From positions 218,111 through 282,110 of the forward strand of contig NZ_SLVX01000007.1 of the NCBI RefSeq assembly GCF_004341885.1: 64,000 nucleotides of DNA. The letters run 5' to 3'. Made by a program: the position numbers and the translations under genes. The notes under the pieces are model-generated. The model made no database searches and was not told the DNA's origin. It saw nothing but the letters and a program-made list of their open reading frames with translations. The stretch is from Shinella granuli. Its GTDB lineage: Bacteria > Pseudomonadota > Alphaproteobacteria > Rhizobiales > Rhizobiaceae. Shown here in pieces: positions 26,019 to 33,723 of this stretch (the first letter of the stretch is position 1; each line of letters opens with the position of its first letter).

Positions 26019-27002
26019 ATGAAACGTTTGCTCCTTCTCGGCGTGGCTCTCCTCGGCCTCGCCGCTCCGTTCTCCGCGCAGGCCGCCGACAAGCTGCTCA
26101 ATGCCTCCTATGACGTGGCGCGCGAGCTTTTCGCCGCCGAGAACGAGGCCTTCGTGAAGGCGCATCCGGGCGTCACCGTCGACCAGTCGCATGGCGGCAC
26201 CTCCAAGCAGGCGCGCGCCATCGTCGAGGGCCTCGAGGCCGACGTGGTCACCTTCAACCAGGTGACGGACATCGACTTCCTCGTGAAGAACGGCTTCGTT
26301 GCGGAAGACTGGCAGCAGAAGTTCCCGAACGGCGCCTCGCCCTTCTACTCCTTCCCGTCCTTCCTCGTTCGCGCCGGCAATCCGAAGAACATCAAGGACT
26401 GGTCCGACCTTGCCCGTGACGACGTGAAGGTCATCTTCCCGAACCCGAAGACCTCGGGCAACGCGCGCTACACCTATCTCGCCGCGACCGCCTATGCCAA
26501 GGAGGCGTTCGACAACGACCCGGTCAAGGTCGAGGCATTCGTCACCAAGATCTTCGACAACGTGCCGGTCTTCGACACGGGCGGGCGCGCGGCGACGACG
26601 ACCTTCGTCGAGCGCGAGATCGGCGATGTCATCATCACCTTCGAGGCGGAGACCAAGTCGATCGCCAAGCAGTATGGCGAGGACAAGTTCGAGAACATCG
26701 TGCCCTCCGTCTCGCTGCTCGCCGAATTCCCGGTCGCCATCGTCGACAAGGTGGCCGACGCCAAGGGCAGCCGGGATCTTGCAAAGTCCTATCTCGACTT
26801 CCTCTATGCGCCGGAAGGCCAGAAGATCGCCGCCGAATTCGGCCACCGCGTCCTTGACGAGACGGTCGCCGCCGAGTTCAAGGACCAGTTCCCGCAGATC
26901 CGCCTCGTGAATGTCGACGATGTCTTCGGCGGCTGGAAGAAGATCTCCGAGGAGCACTTCGCCGAAGGCGGCACGCTGGACAAGATCTACGGCAGCCGCT
27001 GA
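26019..27002 (+). CDS. sbp: Sulfate ABC transporter substrate-binding protein
   Basis: A 327-aa periplasmic protein. The signal peptide MKRLLLLGVALLGLAAPFSA ends at an AQA-A site near residue 23. The mature protein starts with LLNASYDVARELFAAEN and has SHGGTSKQARAIVEG, NPKTSGNARYTYLAA and FDTGGRAATTTFVER, all sulfate-binding-protein signatures. It delivers sulfate or thiosulfate to the CysTWA importer. Starts further upstream would add a non-conserved segment; ATG 26019 has GGGG upstream. It heads the sbp-cysT-cysW-cysA run, with a hairpin between it and cysT. Confidence 0.95.
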   Translation: MKRLLLLGVALLGLAAPFSAQAADKLLNASYDVARELFAAENEAFVKAHPGVTVDQSHGGTSKQARAIVEGLEADVVTFNQVTDIDFLVKNGFVAEDWQQKFPNGASPFYSFPSFLVRAGNPKNIKDWSDLARDDVKVIFPNPKTSGNARYTYLAATAYAKEAFDNDPVKVEAFVTKIFDNVPVFDTGGRAATTTFVEREIGDVIITFEAETKSIAKQYGEDKFENIVPSVSLLAEFPVAIVDKVADAKGSRDLAKSYLDFLYAPEGQKIAAEFGHRVLDETVAAEFKDQFPQIRLVNVDDVFGGWKKISEEHFAEGGTLDKIYGSR

Positions 27003-27024
27003 TCCATCGACCTTCGATTTATCG

Positions 27025-27052
27025 CAACCGGCGGCCGCAAGTCCGCCGGTTG
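27025..27052 (+). other. Stem-loop between sbp and cysT
   Basis: A 10-bp perfect stem (CAACCGGCGG / CCGCCGGTTG, 8-nt loop) without a T tail. Placed after the binding-protein gene it could stabilise the sbp mRNA 3' end and let the binding protein be made in excess over the membrane components, a common arrangement in ABC importer operons. Confidence 0.5.
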
Positions 27053-27135
27053 TGGCATGAAAGGTGTCCGCGCGGTTCCCGGCGGAAACAGCGTTTCACG
27101 CTTTTCATGACATTGCCTGAGAAAGGAAGCGCCTC

Positions 27136-27957
27136 TTGAGACGGCGTGTACTGCCCGGATTGCCGCTCGCACTCGGCATCACCCTCGTCTATGTGGCGAT
27201 CATCGTCGTGCTGCCGCTGGCCGCGCTCGTCTTCAAGGCGGCGAGCCTCGGGCCGGAGGATTACTGGCGCATCGTCTCGTCGGACCGCGCCGTCGCCAGT
27301 TACCGCGTCACGGTGCTCTGCGCGCTGGCGGCCACCGCGTTCAATCTCGTCTTCGGCCTGTCGCTCGCCTGGGTTCTGGTGCGCTACCGCTTTCCCGGCC
27401 GCCGGCTGGTCGATGCGCTTGTCGATCTGCCCTTCGCGCTGCCGACGGCCGTCGCGGGCATCGCGCTCACCACGCTTTTCGCCACCAACGGCTGGTTCGG
27501 CGGGCCGCTTTCGCTTCTCGGCATCAAGGTCGCCTATACGCCGCTCGGCATCATGGTCGCCATGAGCTTCACCAGCATCCCCTTCATCGTGCGCACGGTG
27601 CAGCCGGTGCTGGAGGAGCTGGATCCGGCGCTGGAAGAGGCGGGGCAGACGCTGGGGGCGAGCGACCTGTCGATCTTCACCGGCGTCATCCTGCCGCTCC
27701 TGGCGCCAGCGCTTCTGGCCGGTGTCTCGCTCTCCTTCGCCCGCAGCCTCGGCGAGTTCGGCGCCATCATCTTCATCGCAGGCAACCAGCCGTTCTCCAC
27801 GGAGATCACGGCGCTGCTCGCCTTCATCCGGCTGGAGGAATACGACTACCCGGCCTCCGCCGCGATCGCCTCCGTCATGCTGCTGACGGCCTTCGTCATG
27901 CTGGCGGTCACCAATCTCATGCAGGCCCGGGCCCTGCGCTACACGGCAAGGGGCTGA
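27136..27957 (+). CDS. cysT: Sulfate ABC transporter permease CysT
   Basis: A 273-aa inner-membrane permease with six transmembrane segments. The EAA loop that docks on CysA is LEELDPALEEAGQTLGASDL near residues 157-176, and the sulfate-permease signature LARSLGEFGAIIFIAGN-like segment follows. TTG start with AGGAAG upstream. cysW begins 2 nt after the stop. CysT and CysW form the heterodimeric channel for sulfate/thiosulfate uptake. Confidence 0.94.
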   Translation: MRRRVLPGLPLALGITLVYVAIIVVLPLAALVFKAASLGPEDYWRIVSSDRAVASYRVTVLCALAATAFNLVFGLSLAWVLVRYRFPGRRLVDALVDLPFALPTAVAGIALTTLFATNGWFGGPLSLLGIKVAYTPLGIMVAMSFTSIPFIVRTVQPVLEELDPALEEAGQTLGASDLSIFTGVILPLLAPALLAGVSLSFARSLGEFGAIIFIAGNQPFSTEITALLAFIRLEEYDYPASAAIASVMLLTAFVMLAVTNLMQARALRYTARG

Positions 27958-27959
27958 GC

Positions 27960-28856
27960 ATGGCGCATCCTGGAAAGGGCAAGCCGCCCCGCGTCGGCGA
28001 CAATCCGGTCTTCCGCCGCACGCTTCTCGCCTTCGTGCTCGTGCTGGTCGCGCTGATGATCGTCGCGCCGCTCGTCGTCATCGCCGTCGAGGCCTTCTCG
28101 CGGGGCGTCGGCTATTTTGCCGCCTCGATCGCCGATCCGGATACGCGGCACGCGATCCTGCTGACGGTCGTCACGGCGCTGATCGCGGTGCCGGTCAACA
28201 CGGCCTTCGGCGTTGCGGCGGCCTGGGCCATCACCAAGCACGATTTCCGGGGCAAGCGGCTGCTCACCGTCGTCATCGAGCTGCCGTTCTCCGTGTCGCC
28301 CATCGTGGCGGGCGTCTCCTATCTCTTCGTCTACGGCCTGCAGGGCCTGTTCGGCCCGGCGCTGCAATCGGCGGAGATCAAGATCCTCTTCGCGCTGCCG
28401 GGCATCGTGCTGGCCAGCATGTTCGTGACGGCGCCCTTCGTGGCGCGCGAACTGATCCCGCTGATGCAGGCGCAGGGGCGCGATCTGGAGGAGGCGGCGA
28501 CGTCGCTGGGGGCGAGCGGCTGGCGCACCTTCGTCTCCGTCACGTTGCCGAACATCAAGTGGGCGCTGCTCTACGGCGTCGTGCTCTGCAATTCGCGCGT
28601 GATGGGCGAGTTCGGTGCCGTCTCCGTCGTCTCGGGCAATATCCGCGGTCAGACGAACACGCTGCCGCTGCATATCGAGCTGCTCTACCACGACTACAAC
28701 GCGGCCGGCTCCTTTGCCGCCGCATCCATCCTCGCCGGCCTTGCCATCGTCACGCTCATCGCCAAGGTGGCGCTGGAGCGGCAGGGCGCGGGCCGCGTCC
28801 AGCGCCCCTCTCAACTGGCCGGCGCCGACAGCATCACTCCGGAGGTAAAGCCGTGA
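27960..28856 (+). CDS. cysW: Sulfate ABC transporter permease CysW
   Basis: A 298-aa permease, six transmembrane segments, homologous to CysT. The EAA motif is AQGRDLEEAATSLGASGWRT (about residues 172-191), and RVMGEFGAVSVVSGNIRGQT near 220-239 marks the sulfate family. It overlaps cysA by 4 nt (GTGA), so CysW and CysA translation is coupled. The C-terminal 25 residues are a short cytoplasmic tail. Confidence 0.94.
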   Translation: MAHPGKGKPPRVGDNPVFRRTLLAFVLVLVALMIVAPLVVIAVEAFSRGVGYFAASIADPDTRHAILLTVVTALIAVPVNTAFGVAAAWAITKHDFRGKRLLTVVIELPFSVSPIVAGVSYLFVYGLQGLFGPALQSAEIKILFALPGIVLASMFVTAPFVARELIPLMQAQGRDLEEAATSLGASGWRTFVSVTLPNIKWALLYGVVLCNSRVMGEFGAVSVVSGNIRGQTNTLPLHIELLYHDYNAAGSFAAASILAGLAIVTLIAKVALERQGAGRVQRPSQLAGADSITPEVKP

Positions 28857-29875
28857 AGATCCGCCTCGACAATGTGGTCAAGGAGTTCCAGACCTTTCGC
28901 GCCGTGCACGGCGTGTCGCTCGATATCGAAAGCGGCGAGCTGGTCGCGCTGCTCGGCCCGTCCGGCTCCGGCAAGACGACGATCCTGCGCATGGTCGCCG
29001 GCCTCGAATATGCCGATGGCGGCGCGATCTATTTCGGCGAGGAGAATGCGACCGACATTCCGGTGCGCGAGCGCGGCGTCGGTTTCGTCTTCCAGCACTA
29101 TGCCCTCTTCCCGCACATGACCGTCGGCGAGAACATCGCCTTCGGCATGAAGGTCTCCAAGGTCAGGCGTTCGCCCGAGGCGATCACCAGACGTGTTGCC
29201 GAACTGCTCGATCTCGTGCAGCTCGGCGGCCTCAAGGACCGCTTTCCCGGCCAGATCTCCGGCGGCCAGCGCCAGCGCGTGGCGCTCGCCCGGGCGCTCG
29301 CCGTCGATCCGCGCGTGCTGCTGCTCGACGAGCCTTTCGGCGCGCTCGACGCCAATGTGCGGCGGGACCTGCGCCGCTGGCTTCGGAAAATTCATGACGA
29401 ACTGGGCATCACCACGCTCTTCGTCACGCACGACCAGGAGGAGGCGCTGGACCTTGCCGACCGGGTCGTCATCCTGAACAAGGGCAAGATCGTGCAGGAG
29501 GGCACGCCCGAGGCGGTGTGCCGCAATCCGGCCGATGCCTTCGTGATGAACTTCCTCGGCGATGCGAACCGGCTTGATGCCGATATCCGCGGTGGCAAGG
29601 CCTATGTCGGCGACGTGGCCTTCGAGGCGGGCGGCGTGGCGGATGGCAGCGGCCAGATCCTGTTCCGCCCGGCCGACGTCACCTGGCGCGAGGACGGGCA
29701 CGGCATCGCCGCGAGGATCGTGCGGGTCATCGACCGGCCGGATTCGCGCCGCGTGCTGGCGCTGACGGGCAGCGGCCAGCCGGTCGAGTTCGACACGGCG
29801 CCGGAATTCCCCCACCGCAAGGGCGAAGCGGGGTTCCTCGACATCCGACGGCCGCGCGCCTATTCGGCGGCGTAA
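28853..29875 (+). CDS. cysA: Sulfate/thiosulfate import ATP-binding protein CysA
   Basis: A 340-aa ABC ATPase. Walker A GPSGSGKTT near residues 35-43, Q-loop FVFQHYALFPHMTV, signature FPGQISGGQRQRVALARAL, Walker B VLLLDEPFGALD, and the H-loop TLFVTHDQEEALDLAD; a C-terminal TOBE-like regulatory domain runs from about 245 to the end. It energises sulfate import. GTG start at 28853, with GGAGG 7 nt upstream and overlap with the cysW stop. A much longer in-frame extension over cysW is an artefact. Confidence 0.95.
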   Translation: MKIRLDNVVKEFQTFRAVHGVSLDIESGELVALLGPSGSGKTTILRMVAGLEYADGGAIYFGEENATDIPVRERGVGFVFQHYALFPHMTVGENIAFGMKVSKVRRSPEAITRRVAELLDLVQLGGLKDRFPGQISGGQRQRVALARALAVDPRVLLLDEPFGALDANVRRDLRRWLRKIHDELGITTLFVTHDQEEALDLADRVVILNKGKIVQEGTPEAVCRNPADAFVMNFLGDANRLDADIRGGKAYVGDVAFEAGGVADGSGQILFRPADVTWREDGHGIAARIVRVIDRPDSRRVLALTGSGQPVEFDTAPEFPHRKGEAGFLDIRRPRAYSAA

Positions 29876-29925
29876 CCCCCTTCTGCAATGCCGGCCATCT
29901 CCCTCTCAAGGGGGAATCGACAAGA
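29876..29925. repeat. Partial rhizobial intergenic repeat
   Basis: The stretch ccccttctgcaatgccggcc followed by atctccctctcaaggggga resembles a dispersed element seen in many rhizobial intergenic regions (the 'catctcccccacaaggggg' type). It lies between the convergent cysA and tlpA ends and is presumably a degenerate single copy. Confidence 0.4.
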
Positions 29926-29934
29926 GGCCCGCGC

Positions 29935-30609
29935 TTAAGTTCCCGGCGCCGCCAGCGCGGCGTTGATCAGCGCCTTGGCGTCGTCGCTGTCCCAGGCGGC
30001 GGGGCCGTTCATGGCCGAGATCAGGCAGCCCTTGTCGTCCATCAGCAGGGTGACGGGCAGGCCGAAGGCGAGGCCCTCCTTCTTCAGCGTGTTGAAGACG
30101 CCCATCGAGGCATCGCGGTAGTAGCCGAGTTCGTTGACGCCCGTCTCGGTGAGGAAGGCCTTCGGCTTCTCGTCGTCGCCGGTGTCGATGTTGATCGCCA
30201 CGACCTCGAACCTGTCGCTGCCGAGCTCCTTTTCGAGCGCGTTGAGCGCCGGCATTTCCTCGCGGCAGGGCACGCACCAGGTGGCCCAGAGGTTGACGAG
30301 CAGCGTCTTGCCGGAAAAATCGGCGATCGTCTTCTTCTTGCCGTCGGGGCCGTCGAAGACGAGATCGGGCAGCGGGCGGTGCTCGTCCACCGTGCGCATG
30401 GCGGCGACCTGGCCCCTGGAAAAGGGCGTCAGGGCCTCGGCCTTCGCCGCGGCGGCCGCGCAGGCGGCGGGATCGGCGGAAGCGACCGCGCCATTGCCAG
30501 ACAGGCTTTCCTTCACGTATATCGCAGCACCACCGGCGAGAAGTCCGGCGAGCCCGGCAATGGCGATGAGCTTTCCTGCCGGCAGGCCGAGTTTCTTCTT
30601 CACTGTCAT
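29935..30609 (-). CDS. tlpA: Thiol:disulfide interchange protein TlpA
   Basis: A 224-aa membrane-anchored thioredoxin. An N-terminal uncleaved anchor (about residues 11-31, [20 protein letters not shown]) is followed by a periplasmic thioredoxin fold with the redox site [19 protein letters not shown] (CVPC, about residues 112-115). TlpA reduces periplasmic thiols needed for copper delivery and cytochrome oxidase assembly in rhizobia. An additional Cys pair near residues 50 and 195 is visible. GGAGAATGAA precedes the ATG. Only 22 nt separate its start from the divergent argH start. Confidence 0.92.
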   Translation of the reverse strand: MTVKKKLGLPAGKLIAIAGLAGLLAGGAAIYVKESLSGNGAVASADPAACAAAAAKAEALTPFSRGQVAAMRTVDEHRPLPDLVFDGPDGKKKTIADFSGKTLLVNLWATWCVPCREEMPALNALEKELGSDRFEVVAINIDTGDDEKPKAFLTETGVNELGYYRDASMGVFNTLKKEGLAFGLPVTLLMDDKGCLISAMNGPAAWDSDDAKALINAALAAPGT

Positions 30610-30631
30610 TTCATTCTCCAGGACGGGACCC

Positions 30632-32035
30632 ATGGCTGACGGCACTTCCGAGACGAAATCCTCGAACCAGATGTGGGGCGGCCGTTTCGCCTCGGGACCG
30701 GATGCGATCATGGAGGAGATAAATGCCTCCATCGGCTTCGACAAGAAGCTTTATGCCCAGGACATCCGCGGCTCAAAGGCGCATGCCGAGATGCTCGCCC
30801 ATCAGGGCATTATTTCGGCGGACGATAAGGAAAAGATCGTTCACGGTCTCGACACGATCCTGTCGGAGATCGAAAGCGGCAGTTTCGAGTTCTCCCGCCG
30901 GCTGGAAGACATCCACATGAATGTCGAGGCGCGGCTGGCGACGCTGATCGGCCCCGCGGCCGGCCGCCTGCACACCGCCCGCTCGCGCAACGACCAGGTG
31001 GCGCTCGACTTCCGCCTCTGGGTGAAGGAAGAGCTGCAGAAGACGGAGACGGCGCTGGCGGGTCTCATCGCGGCCTTCCTCGATCGTGCCGAGGAGCACG
31101 CCGAGACCGTCATGCCGGGCTTCACCCACCTGCAGACCGCTCAGCCGGTGACCTTCGGCCACCATTGCATGGCCTATGTCGAGATGTTCGGCCGCGACCG
31201 CCAGCGCGTGCGCCACGCCATCGAGCATCTAGACGAAAGCCCGATCGGTGCCGCCGCGCTCGCCGGCACGGGCTACAATATCGACCGGCACATGACGGCG
31301 AAGGCGCTCGGCTTCCGCGAGCCGACCCGCAACTCCATCGATACCGTGTCGGACCGCGATTTCGCCCTCGAATTCCTGTCGATCGCCGCGATCGCCGGCG
31401 TTCACCTGTCGCGCCTTGCCGAGGAGATCGTCATCTGGTCGACGCCGCAATTCGGCTTCATCCGCCTGTCGGATGCCTTCTCCACAGGCTCCTCCATCAT
31501 GCCGCAGAAGAAGAACCCGGATGCCGCCGAGCTTGTGCGCGCCAAGACCGGCCGCATAAACGGCTCGCTGATCGCGCTCCTGACGGTCATGAAAGGCCTG
31601 CCGCTCGCCTATTCCAAGGACATGCAGGAAGACAAGGAACAGGTCTTCGACGCGGCCGAGAGCATCGAGCTGGCGATTGCCGCGATGACCGGCATGGTGC
31701 GTGACATGACGATCCGCACCGACAGGATGAAGGCGGCGGCCGGGTCCGGCTATTCCACCGCCACCGACCTTGCCGACTGGCTGGTGCGCGAGGCGGGGCT
31801 TCCCTTCCGCGACGCCCACCATGTGACGGGCCGCGCCGTGGCGCTGGCCGAGAGCAAGGGCTGCGACCTCGCCGACCTGTCACTTGAGGAGCTGCAGGCG
31901 ATCCACGCTGCCATCACCGCCGACATCTTCAACGTCCTGACGGTCGAGGCCTCGGTTGCGAGCCGCAAGAGTTTCGGGGGCACCGCGCCCCTGGAGGTGC
32001 GCAAGCAGATCGCCTGGTGGCGGCAGCGGAACTGA
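30632..32035 (+). CDS. argH: Argininosuccinate lyase
   Basis: A 467-aa lyase of the fumarase/aspartase superfamily. Signature [20 protein letters not shown] carries the catalytic Ser loop (GSSxMPxKxNP); [19 protein letters not shown] and [20 protein letters not shown] are the other two active-site blocks. It splits argininosuccinate to arginine and fumarate, the last arginine step. The start at 30632 gives the usual N-terminus [19 protein letters not shown]; an in-frame extension into tlpA is spurious. Downstream are a small lipoprotein gene and lysA, an order conserved in rhizobia. Confidence 0.96.
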   Translation: MADGTSETKSSNQMWGGRFASGPDAIMEEINASIGFDKKLYAQDIRGSKAHAEMLAHQGIISADDKEKIVHGLDTILSEIESGSFEFSRRLEDIHMNVEARLATLIGPAAGRLHTARSRNDQVALDFRLWVKEELQKTETALAGLIAAFLDRAEEHAETVMPGFTHLQTAQPVTFGHHCMAYVEMFGRDRQRVRHAIEHLDESPIGAAALAGTGYNIDRHMTAKALGFREPTRNSIDTVSDRDFALEFLSIAAIAGVHLSRLAEEIVIWSTPQFGFIRLSDAFSTGSSIMPQKKNPDAAELVRAKTGRINGSLIALLTVMKGLPLAYSKDMQEDKEQVFDAAESIELAIAAMTGMVRDMTIRTDRMKAAAGSGYSTATDLADWLVREAGLPFRDAHHVTGRAVALAESKGCDLADLSLEELQAIHAAITADIFNVLTVEASVASRKSFGGTAPLEVRKQIAWWRQRN

Positions 32036-32139
32036 TCCGGCCGCTTGCAGGACTCATGAACAGAATCAGGGTGCACAAGGGCGGGCGAATTCGCTAAGGA
32101 TGGTGCCCACTCGATCACCGGCATTTCCAGGGAACGCTT

Positions 32140-32325
32140 ATGACACGCATCGATATCGGCAGGCTGGCTTTCGTGCTCGGCCTTTCGGCAGCGGTTCTTG
32201 CCGGCTGCGGCCGCAAGGGCGATCTCGACCTGCCGGGCGGCGCGCAGCCGGTCTACAAAACCGTCGACGGCAAGAAGGTCGAGCAGGTCGAAGACAAGCC
32301 CTTCATTCTCGACCCCCTTCTCTGA
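32140..32325 (+). CDS. Small lipoprotein (LptM/YifL-like)
   Basis: A 61-aa lipoprotein. The signal peptide ends in the lipobox VLAGCGRKGDLDLPG with the lipidated Cys at residue 23; 'CGxKGxLxLP' is the hallmark of the LptM (YifL) family and mitochondrial-like relatives, small outer-membrane lipoproteins. In E. coli LptM helps LptD assembly. The gene is conserved just upstream of lysA across proteobacteria, and here the lysA start follows after 12 nt, so co-expression is certain. Confidence 0.82.
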   Translation: MTRIDIGRLAFVLGLSAAVLAGCGRKGDLDLPGGAQPVYKTVDGKKVEQVEDKPFILDPLL

Positions 32326-32337
32326 AGGATCAGCACT

Positions 32338-33606
32338 GTGAACCATTTCGAGCATCGCGACGGCATCCTCCATGCGGAGGACGTGCCGATTCCCGAAATC
32401 GCCAAGGCCGTCGGCACGCCCTTCTACGTCTATTCGACGGCGACGCTGGAGCGCCACTACAAGGTCTTCTCCAAGGCCTTCGACGGCGTCGATGCCATGG
32501 TGTGCTATGCCATGAAGGCGAATTCGAACCAGGCGGTGCTGAAGACGCTCGCCCGGCTCGGCGCCGGCATCGACGTGGTCTCGGAGGGCGAGCTGCGCCG
32601 GGCGCTGGCCGCCGGTGTTCCCGCCTCGCGCATCATGTTCTCCGGCGTCGGCAAGACGCCGCGCGAGATGGATCTGGCGCTTGAGGCCGGCATCTACTGC
32701 TTCAACGTCGAATCCGAGCCGGAACTGGAGGTGCTGAACGCGCGCGCCGTGAAGGCCGGCAAGGTGGCGCACGTCTCCTTCCGCATCAATCCCGACGTCG
32801 ATGCCCGCACGCATGCCAAGATCTCGACGGGCAAGAAGGAAAACAAGTTCGGCATCTCCTGGGAGCGCGCCCGCGCCGTCTATGCCCGTGCCGCCAGCCT
32901 GCCGGGCATCAAGGTGACCGGCATCGACATGCATATCGGCAGCCAGATCACCGAGCTGCAGCCCTTCGAGGACGCCTTCAAGCTCTTGCGCGAACTCGTC
33001 GACACGCTGCGCGCCGACGGTCACACCATCGATCACGTCGATGTCGGCGGCGGGCTCGGCATTCCCTACAAGACGGACAATGCGCCGCCGCCGTTGCCGG
33101 ATGCCTATGCCGAGATCGTCAAGAACCAGCTCAAGGGGCTGGACTGCAAGATCGTCACCGAGCCCGGCCGGCTGATCGTCGGCAATGCCGGCATCCTCGT
33201 CACCGAGGTCATCTATGTGAAGGATGGCGGTGAAAAAACCTTCGTCATCGTCGATGCGGCGATGAACGATCTCATCCGCCCGACGCTCTACGAGGCCTGG
33301 CACGAGATCCAGCCGGTCGTCATCTCCGCCGCCAGTGCGCCGCGCATCCGGGCGGACGTGGTAGGCCCGGTCTGCGAGACCGGCGACTATCTGGCGCAGG
33401 ACCGCGAAATGGCGCAGCCGAAGCCCGGCGACCTCATCGCCGTCGGCTCCGCCGGCGCCTATGGCGCCGTGCAGGCCGGCACCTACAACAGCCGCCTGCT
33501 TGTGCCGGAAGTGCTGGTCAACGGGTCCCGGTTCCACGTCGTGCGGCCGCGGCTTACCTATGATGACCTGATCGGTCTCGATTCGGTGCCGGACTGGCTC
33601 GTCTGA
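32338..33606 (+). CDS. lysA: Diaminopimelate decarboxylase
   Basis: A 422-aa PLP enzyme (alanine-racemase-like barrel plus C-terminal beta domain). The PLP lysine is in VCYAMKANSNQAVLK (about residue 60), the HIGSQIT motif near 199-205, the GGGLG phosphate loop near 238, and the C-terminal catalytic Cys-Glu region GPVCETGDYLAQDRE, then SAGAYGAVQAGTYNSR. It makes lysine from meso-diaminopimelate. GTG start 12 nt after the lipoprotein gene. Confidence 0.96.
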   Translation: MNHFEHRDGILHAEDVPIPEIAKAVGTPFYVYSTATLERHYKVFSKAFDGVDAMVCYAMKANSNQAVLKTLARLGAGIDVVSEGELRRALAAGVPASRIMFSGVGKTPREMDLALEAGIYCFNVESEPELEVLNARAVKAGKVAHVSFRINPDVDARTHAKISTGKKENKFGISWERARAVYARAASLPGIKVTGIDMHIGSQITELQPFEDAFKLLRELVDTLRADGHTIDHVDVGGGLGIPYKTDNAPPPLPDAYAEIVKNQLKGLDCKIVTEPGRLIVGNAGILVTEVIYVKDGGEKTFVIVDAAMNDLIRPTLYEAWHEIQPVVISAASAPRIRADVVGPVCETGDYLAQDREMAQPKPGDLIAVGSAGAYGAVQAGTYNSRLLVPEVLVNGSRFHVVRPRLTYDDLIGLDSVPDWLV

Positions 33607-33723
33607 CCCCGGAAGCGCTAAAACCGGCCGCCCGCGCGATCACGATTTTGCGCGTGCCCTCGTCTTCGCCACAAAGCATGTTATCTTTTAGCGGTGACAA
33701 CCTGCAGCGGAGAGCGGCAACCG

